Shown here: positions 8,601 through 12,417 of the stretch, in pieces | How positions within the stretch are numbered: the first letter of the stretch is position 1 | Layout of the letters: every line of letters starts with the position of its first letter | Source of the DNA: Tissierellia bacterium | Lineage (GTDB): Bacteria > Bacillota > Clostridia > Tissierellales > Tepidimicrobiaceae | Direction of reading: 5' to 3' | DNA length: 12,417 nucleotides | NCBI GenBank assembly: GCA_012798935.1 | Contig: JAAZMG010000140.1 | Coordinates: 1-12,417 of the forward strand | The notes under the pieces: model-generated | Told to the model about the DNA's origin: nothing | The model's database searches: none | The model's input: only the letters and a program-made list of their open reading frames with translations | Translations under genes and position numbers: made by a program

Positions 8601-8998
8601 GATTTAATGAAGATTGTGTTCATTTAGGAAAAAGGGGCAGGACTCCGAAATATTTCGATAAAATAAAGGGTTACGATTCAAATGTTGAATGGTTTAAAGC
8701 CTATTTTAATAAAAAAATATGGGAAAAACTCGTACAAGGCCATTATCGTAATTCATTTAATGATGTAAGAAGGCAGGTAAGGGATTTGATAAACATCGAG
8801 GGGGCAGAAAAACAATTTGAAGAGATTATTACTTCAATTAAAGCCAGAAATATATATTTTGATTCTGATGTTTTAAATGTATATGAGGATATAAACTTAA
8901 ACCAGGAGAGGGATGCGATACTTAACGGTTTAAGGAATATAGATATATATTTAGATTCTGCTGCTCTAGTGTGGATGGTGAAAAATGATGTATCCTGA
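5651..8998 (+). CDS. dpdE: SNF2-family helicase/translocase, DpdE-like
   Basis: This is a 1115-residue superfamily 2 Snf2-type ATPase that would translocate on double-stranded DNA. The N-terminal 130 residues begin with VGNYVRC and have a beta-rich pattern (FLIGQVIAL, DEITVRFHD) suggesting SH3/Tudor-like barrels. The Q-like motif is HQMDTI (179-184). Motif I is DEVGLGKTIEA (199-209), motif Ia VVPRSLVNQW (228-237), motif II DETH (290-293) and motif III LLSATPIQQR (317-326). Motif IV lies in KVVIFSQWTKT. Motif V is GGEGRNFQMAD (about 649-659) and motif VI QRIGRLDRIGRQ (675-686). All catalytic residues are present, so it should be active. A C-terminal region of about 430 residues has no motif that I recognise. 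Its size, N-terminal domain and position just before a RecQ-like gene fit DpdE of the Dpd islands. RapA-like and DISARM DrmD SNF2 proteins are alternatives. It overlaps the next gene by 14 nt. The Snf2 call is near certain; the dpdE symbol is tentative. Confidence 0.85.
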   Translation: MGFCVGNYVRCPVDDDRINPREFLIGQVIALNNQTDEITVRFHDIYDKNQFFEDAPDTMKYYLNEVERCHIRSGSKAIYKNEYACNIIKLKSSKDNNYFYYYIEPINGNGRITVVCEKDLYVQYDDGDYSPVRQLINYELHNPAWYKNRSIVSSSINAIKNSPAGFELLLGSRVYLFSHQMDTIIRGITGECCRIMLADEVGLGKTIEACVILKGLMQRNNRFSCIIVVPRSLVNQWKNELSYKFWLEVPIWEPSSWTPIKDKLILVAIEDIEEYIDRFGDSNWDMCIVDETHRLLNQKSYYDAIHRISNQVDNILLLSATPIQQRKTEYLSLLKLLSPQKYKDISENEFDELINKSRAIKDKVYMLTKDIKYYYEDELWDEYIEELVDLNLILQDSILENLIKNIDISSEDKGLEIIKIALAYISNTYEIERNIIRNRRIELSDSMSARTKKVISYPMMDSKYNFYELEVYDKLVEYLEIYKDERRRLGKPISMKYIKDMISAMLSSPWALEILVEKRINLINIDVQESYYNDLDNLKELQILVNRWKRESEKELEEMDYYEDYPELIKGRLLKAIDYLDENFTQEKVVIFSQWTKTAEVFEKYLKRKVGDQYVVSFYNGKSVGELEAAVDRFQGERDCRFLVCDSLGGEGRNFQMADAILHLDLPWSPIDLEQRIGRLDRIGRQKSKDVLSIVLISEDTIESDLYNIWDKGLNIFSESLSGIEIALNDVENEISDALLFDIKYGLKDSVNSMANSIARMREEVEKERYFDYAKRLDPNRDRKLKELVRRFDSDGGKQLRATMGAWASMVGLSSRKSTVLNSKGEEDTIITYIPEDFKINAAKVAMFNPPDTKEALKRSRNKRELRGTFSTDIAVNREDLIFFAPGESIFDSITESAQSSYRGRACAFAIKADFEWVGLVFKWNTNFNLDYLLDQGHKESAKFDISDYLLIDQFTTLHPLLKSCKDVDERLVRKRLEDWINEGFNEDCVHLGKRGRTPKYFDKIKGYDSNVEWFKAYFNKKIWEKLVQGHYRNSFNDVRRQVRDLINIEGAEKQFEEIITSIKARNIYFDSDVLNVYEDINLNQERDAILNGLRNIDIYLDSAALVWMVKNDVS

Positions 8999-11516
8999 TA
9001 ATCAGATTATGCAAGATGTTTTGATAGAAAGAATTACAGCCCAAGAAGGTATGATCAGGCTAAAACAAATGCTGGAATCCTGCGGAGAGCATGAATATGG
9101 TAGAGTCGCGTCTGCATATAGGGTTTGCAGATCAATTGCGGATATTATTAAAGGGACGAATACTTGGATAGATTTGTGTGGCAACTTAAGACAAGCTATT
9201 TTTATCTATAATCAAGATGTGTTAGTTAGTGAAAGGATATATAATAATATAAATAAAATAGCTCATAATTTTAAAATAATATGTCATGGACAGGATAAAA
9301 ATAAATTATATAAAATCAATGCACATATGGGTTTGCCAAAATGGATGGGAAAAACTCATAATATAGCCAAATGCTATAATCAAAAGCCTATAGAAAGATT
9401 TAGCAGCCCAGTAGGGGATTTTTCATTATATAATATGACTGGCTTCAAATATTATAACTCCCAAACCCAGAAGGCTTTAATTCAAGCCGCTATGAATATG
9501 CCAGATGGTTCAACTTTGCTAGGATGTATGCCTACAGGAGAGGGGAAAAGCCTGGTGGGATTAATGCCCCAATTATATGAGGAGAAAGGTACTTCCATAG
9601 TTATTGTGCCTACTATTTCTCTTGCCATTGATCAATCTAATGCTGCTAGAAGGTTGTATAAGGATCGAGAATATGCACCTATAGCTTATCATTCTGAGTT
9701 ACCAGAAGGAGTAAAGAGTGAGATTATTGAAGGACTTAGAAAAGGCGAACTTCCAATTTTATATATTTCGCCTGAGGCATTGCTTAATTCGAGCTTTAAT
9801 AAAGTAGTTTTAGATATGGCGGAAAAGGGACAGATAAATAGGTTGGTTATTGATGAAGCTCATATAGTTGAGGATTGGGGAGAGCAGTTTAGGACAGAGT
9901 TTCAGCTATTATCCGTATATCGAAGAAAGCTATTAAAAGCATCGAATAAAAAACTGAAAACTATATTATTGTCTGCTACCTTTACAAAGCACTGTGTAAA
10001 TTTATTAAAGAACTTATTCTCAGAGGGTGATAATTATATAGAAATCAGAGGAGATGCACTTAGACCTGAAATTCAATACTATATTGATGTTAATAGGACC
10101 AATATACAGAGATTAACCAAATTAAGAGAGATCATTCTTTTGTTGCCAAGACCCATAATAGTTTATGTTATTAGACCTGATGATGCAAGAATGTTGAAAG
10201 ATGAGTTAAACGAAATAGGACTTCATAGCGTGGATACCTTCACTGGCGATATAAGCAGTAGAATCCAAAGGGAAGATCTAATGGATAAATGGAATAATAA
10301 TGATATTGATATTATGATAGCTACATCAGCTTTCGGAATGGGAGTGGACAAAAAGGATATTAGAACAATAATTCATTATTGCATTCCTGAGAGTATGAAT
10401 AGATTTTATCAAGAAGTTGGTAGAAGTGGTAGAGACAGAATTCCTTCTATTAGCTTGCTTTTAACCATGCCATCTCATGATATGGAGGATACAATACAAA
10501 TAACAAGCAGTAAAAACCTTACTGTAGACAAGTTTATAGACAGATGGAAGGCTATGAAGACACAAATTATTGACAGGATAGATGGCAATACAATCTGGGT
10601 TGATACTAATGTAAAACCTTCATATATTGACGAAGATGAGATTACAGGCAGACTAAGTGCATCATGGAATGAATATGTCTTATTGCAGTTATTTAGACAT
10701 GGATTTATAGATATTTTAGATATGGAAGTTGATCATACTAGGACAAAAAATATACTCATTAGAATAAAAGACGAGATAGTTGATAACCTTGATGCATTAA
10801 GCAAGATCATAGATCAAATAAGAGAAGAGGATATTAAAAGAAGCAAACAGAAAATCAAAGAAATGAAAGACCTGTCCACCAATTATATATTTGAAGACTG
10901 CATAGCTAGGCGGCTAAAAAAAATATATAACTTAGCCCCACCAAGCTGTGGAGGATGTGAGTATTGCAGATCCCATAACTTTGAGCCATATATTCTTAGG
11001 AATTACACGGAATATATGCATGGCAAGAAGATAATTATAGAATCCTTGATGAATAGGAAGCATTCTACCTATGAAGATTACTTTGAGATAAAAAATAGTA
11101 TGATCTTGCAATATGAGAGCTTAGATATAGATAGCCATCAGATAAGTATCATACTTGAAAGTCTGTTGAAAGTTGGAGTTGATTCTATAGTAATAGGTTC
11201 CGAATCATTATATAAGAAGTTTGATTTTGGAGGTTTAAGCTATAAACCTGATAGATACTGTAGCATTATCACCTATGATGAATTAGAGGATGAATATAAT
11301 GACATTGTTATAGCTGGTACCATAGCCATCTTATATGAGAAGCCTAATGAGTCTAATATGAACTGGAACCTATATAATTTAGCTTCAAGATTGATGGCTA
11401 GAGGAAACAGAATAATTCATGTAATGGATAATGAACTAGGAAAGCATCCTGAAAACCAATTTGTTAGAAATATTGATGCAATAGCAAATTATATTACCAC
11501 AAACATATCATCTTAA
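8985..11516 (+). CDS. dpdF: RecQ-like DNA helicase with zinc cluster, DpdF-like
   Basis: This 843-residue protein is a RecQ-branch SF2 helicase, expected to unwind DNA 3'-5'. A non-helicase N-terminus of about 155 residues precedes the core. Motif 0 is FKYYNSQTQKALIQAA (154-169). Walker A is MPTGEGKSL (182-190), motif Ia VPTISLAIDQ (208-217), DEAH 290-293 and SAT 330-332. Motif IV is PIIVYVIRPDDA (390-401), motif V ATSAFGMGVDKKDIR (446-460) and motif VI FYQEVGRSGRDR (474-485). The zinc site is Cys639-x15-Cys655-x2-Cys658-x2-Cys661, close to RecQ's C-x16-C-x2-C-x2-C. The last 180 residues match neither an HRDC domain nor anything I know. E. coli RecQ is about 609 residues, so both extensions are extra. 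The pairing with the SNF2 gene fits DpdF. The ATG at 8985 has an in-frame ATG after it at 8988; GGTGA at 8977-8981 can serve both. The 14-nt overlap with the upstream gene suggests coupled translation. Confidence 0.86.
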   Translation: MMYPDNQIMQDVLIERITAQEGMIRLKQMLESCGEHEYGRVASAYRVCRSIADIIKGTNTWIDLCGNLRQAIFIYNQDVLVSERIYNNINKIAHNFKIICHGQDKNKLYKINAHMGLPKWMGKTHNIAKCYNQKPIERFSSPVGDFSLYNMTGFKYYNSQTQKALIQAAMNMPDGSTLLGCMPTGEGKSLVGLMPQLYEEKGTSIVIVPTISLAIDQSNAARRLYKDREYAPIAYHSELPEGVKSEIIEGLRKGELPILYISPEALLNSSFNKVVLDMAEKGQINRLVIDEAHIVEDWGEQFRTEFQLLSVYRRKLLKASNKKLKTILLSATFTKHCVNLLKNLFSEGDNYIEIRGDALRPEIQYYIDVNRTNIQRLTKLREIILLLPRPIIVYVIRPDDARMLKDELNEIGLHSVDTFTGDISSRIQREDLMDKWNNNDIDIMIATSAFGMGVDKKDIRTIIHYCIPESMNRFYQEVGRSGRDRIPSISLLLTMPSHDMEDTIQITSSKNLTVDKFIDRWKAMKTQIIDRIDGNTIWVDTNVKPSYIDEDEITGRLSASWNEYVLLQLFRHGFIDILDMEVDHTRTKNILIRIKDEIVDNLDALSKIIDQIREEDIKRSKQKIKEMKDLSTNYIFEDCIARRLKKIYNLAPPSCGGCEYCRSHNFEPYILRNYTEYMHGKKIIIESLMNRKHSTYEDYFEIKNSMILQYESLDIDSHQISIILESLLKVGVDSIVIGSESLYKKFDFGGLSYKPDRYCSIITYDELEDEYNDIVIAGTIAILYEKPNESNMNWNLYNLASRLMARGNRIIHVMDNELGKHPENQFVRNIDAIANYITTNISS

Positions 11517-11522
11517 AGGGGG
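11517..11522 (+). promoter_or_regulatory. Shine-Dalgarno site that sets the start of the DpdG-like gene at 11532
   Basis: AGGGGG begins one base past the stop codon of the RecQ-like gene. It abuts the ATG at 11523 with no spacer, so that codon cannot use it, and a TTG at 11526 is also too close. The ATG at 11532 lies 9 nt away and is the only well-spaced start. Confidence 0.6.
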
Positions 11523-11531
11523 ATGTTGATA

Positions 11532-12329
11532 ATGATATACAAGGATAATTTGAGAAAAGAAGTAACCCCTAGCAGGTTGTTATCCTTTTTAAATCTGGTG
11601 ATTATGGGTAATTATACCCGAGAGGCTTTAAAGAGTCTGATATATCCACCTAGCTTAACAAGGGATTCAAATGCTGATTTTAATAGGATTTTCAATTTTG
11701 CTATGGATATCAACCTTGTAGCCGAGGAAGAGCATAGAAGAATAGGTTTTATCAAAAACGAGATTATCAAGATAAAAGATAATGAAATAGACGAGGACAG
11801 CTTTAAAAAATATATGAATAGATGTCTATTTTACAGTCGAGAAAGTTTGTTCTGGAGAATAACAAATAGTTTAATTCGGAAAGATGCTAGCATTTTGAAG
11901 AGCAAAACCAGCGAAGACCTTATTAAGCTAGTCTATAATGATGTTCATATAGATAGGGAAGACATTTTGGCTTGGAGGTTTTGGGCTAAATATCTTGGCT
12001 ATGCTTATAATTTAATGGACGAATTTATAATAGTAAACCCATTTAAGTATATTGCTCAGCTGAATAAGGAGATTTTAAGAGATGAAAAGCCTAATGAGGA
12101 AATGATGTTTGGTAAATATATGACAGAATTAAAAAGCAGGGCATCGGTCCTAGAAGGCTGTACAAATGGGAATAATGTTTCTTTCCCTATATCCCTCGCA
12201 TTGGTTACATTACATAACAACCAGCAGATTGAACTTTTATATAACAAGGATTCTAGAGAAATATGGCATTTAGAAAACATGAAGCTGAGCGGTAAAGATC
12301 AAGTATCCCATATTAGGATTGGAGGGTGA
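11532..12329 (+). CDS. dpdG: Small protein with probable winged-helix N-terminus, DpdG-like by position
   Basis: This is a 265-residue protein. Starting instead at the ATG at 11523 would add MLI, but the ribosome binding site abuts that codon. The first 70 residues (TPSRLLSFLNLVIMGNYTREAL, shortened here to its key parts TPSRLL and NYTREAL, then LTRDSNADFNRIFNFAMD and INLVAEEE) read like helix-helix-helix followed by a strand. This resembles a winged helix-turn-helix, with the 'group of residues before a GLI/NLV strand' typical of such domains. The remainder is helical with aromatic residues (LAWRFWAKYLGYAYN) and has no enzymatic motif. It lies 15 nt after the RecQ-like gene and 4 nt before the next gene. 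Gene order after the DpdE- and DpdF-like genes, and its length, fit DpdG, a protein of the Dpd islands with no clear biochemical function. The sequence itself does not prove this. A DNA-binding or adaptor role between the helicases and the following protein is inferred. Confidence 0.6.
   Translation: MIYKDNLRKEVTPSRLLSFLNLVIMGNYTREALKSLIYPPSLTRDSNADFNRIFNFAMDINLVAEEEHRRIGFIKNEIIKIKDNEIDEDSFKKYMNRCLFYSRESLFWRITNSLIRKDASILKSKTSEDLIKLVYNDVHIDREDILAWRFWAKYLGYAYNLMDEFIIVNPFKYIAQLNKEILRDEKPNEEMMFGKYMTELKSRASVLEGCTNGNNVSFPISLALVTLHNNQQIELLYNKDSREIWHLENMKLSGKDQVSHIRIGG
12321..12326 (+). promoter_or_regulatory. Shine-Dalgarno site of the last gene, inside the DpdG-like coding end
   Basis: GGAGGG, continuing into the TGA stop of the preceding gene, lies 7 nt before the ATG at 12334. 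This supports a genuine start there and coupled expression. Confidence 0.6.
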
Positions 12330-12333
12330 CTAA

Positions 12334-12417
12334 ATGGATATTAACTTGATTAAAAAGAGAATGGGTGAGGTAATTCATACCACTGCCCTAGAGAACACTA
12401 ACTATGACTTTATGGCA
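12334..12417 (+). CDS. Start of a further operon gene (3'-truncated by window), DpdH-like by position
   Basis: Only the first 28 codons are in the window and the frame is still open at the last base. The start is strong: an ideal ribosome binding site and a 4-nt gap from the previous stop. The visible N-terminus (MDINLIKKRMGEVIHTTAL, then YDFMA) is a charged helix followed by a short strand. In Dpd islands the gene after dpdG is dpdH, which encodes a large protein with an ATPase domain, and as I recall begins with a similar helix and a 'vFLATH'-type strand. The fragment is compatible with this but far too short to establish it. Confidence 0.5.
   Translation, partial: MDINLIKKRMGEVIHTTALENTNYDFMA

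Larger units (their letters stand above)
1..12417 (+). other. One co-directional operon interior: eight tightly packed genes
   Basis: All eight genes are on the + strand. Successive spacings are 8 nt, a 1-nt overlap, 15 nt, 21 nt, a 14-nt overlap, 15 nt and 4 nt. I see no hairpin plus T-run terminator and no room for a promoter between genes, so expression should come from a promoter upstream of base 1. Base composition is evenly AT-rich across all genes, which gives no sign that one segment was inserted later than the rest. Confidence 0.8.

Noticed and set aside
5651..8998. DISARM DrmD as the identity of the SNF2 protein.
   Set aside because: None of the other DISARM genes (a DUF1998 protein, DrmA helicase or a methyltransferase) is in the window, while the adjacent RecQ-like gene fits DpdE-DpdF better. 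Not fully excluded without a search.

Overview
The window suggests a low-GC Gram-positive bacterium of the clostridial type. Base composition is strongly AT-rich, codon use is heavy in ATA and AGA, and most genes are preceded by G-rich Shine-Dalgarno sequences of the AGGAGG or GGGGGTGA kind. There are no RNA genes, insertion sequences, CRISPR arrays or intergenic stretches. The whole window is one tightly packed, co-directional (+) gene array: eight genes with gaps of no more than 21 nt and two overlaps, cut at both ends by the window edges. It reads as the interior of a single long operon.

Layout. (1) Positions 1-1143: the C-terminal part of a UvrD/AddA-family superfamily 1 helicase. (2) 1152-3896: a 914-residue AddB/RecC-like protein with a four-cysteine iron-sulfur signature but no clear Walker A and no clear nuclease D-(D/E)xK signature. 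(3) 3896-4474: a small protein of unknown function. (4) 4490-5629: a divergent Hsp70/actin-fold ATPase-like protein with a degenerate nucleotide site and a recognisable substrate-binding-like tail. (5) 5651-8998: a 1115-residue SNF2-family helicase/translocase resembling DpdE. (6) 8985-11516: a RecQ-like helicase with an intact RecQ zinc cluster, resembling DpdF. (7) 11532-12329: a small protein in the position and size range of DpdG. (8) 12334 to the window end: the first 28 codons of a further gene, in the position of DpdH.

Interpretation. The order SNF2 helicase, RecQ-like helicase, about 270-residue protein, then another gene matches the dpdE-F-G-H order of the 7-deazaguanine DNA modification/restriction (Dpd) islands. 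In those islands DpdA-C make the modification and the later Dpd proteins are implicated in restriction. Here the module follows an AddAB-like helicase pair and a degenerate Hsp70-like protein, which I do not know as standard Dpd parts. My working hypothesis is a multi-helicase anti-phage or DNA-restriction system: a Dpd-like core with an AddAB-like DNA-processing arm and a chaperone-like ATPase. No dpdA-C genes lie in this window, so whether the system uses a deazaguanine mark cannot be decided here. The Dpd assignments rest on gene order, family and recalled protein features, not on a database search.
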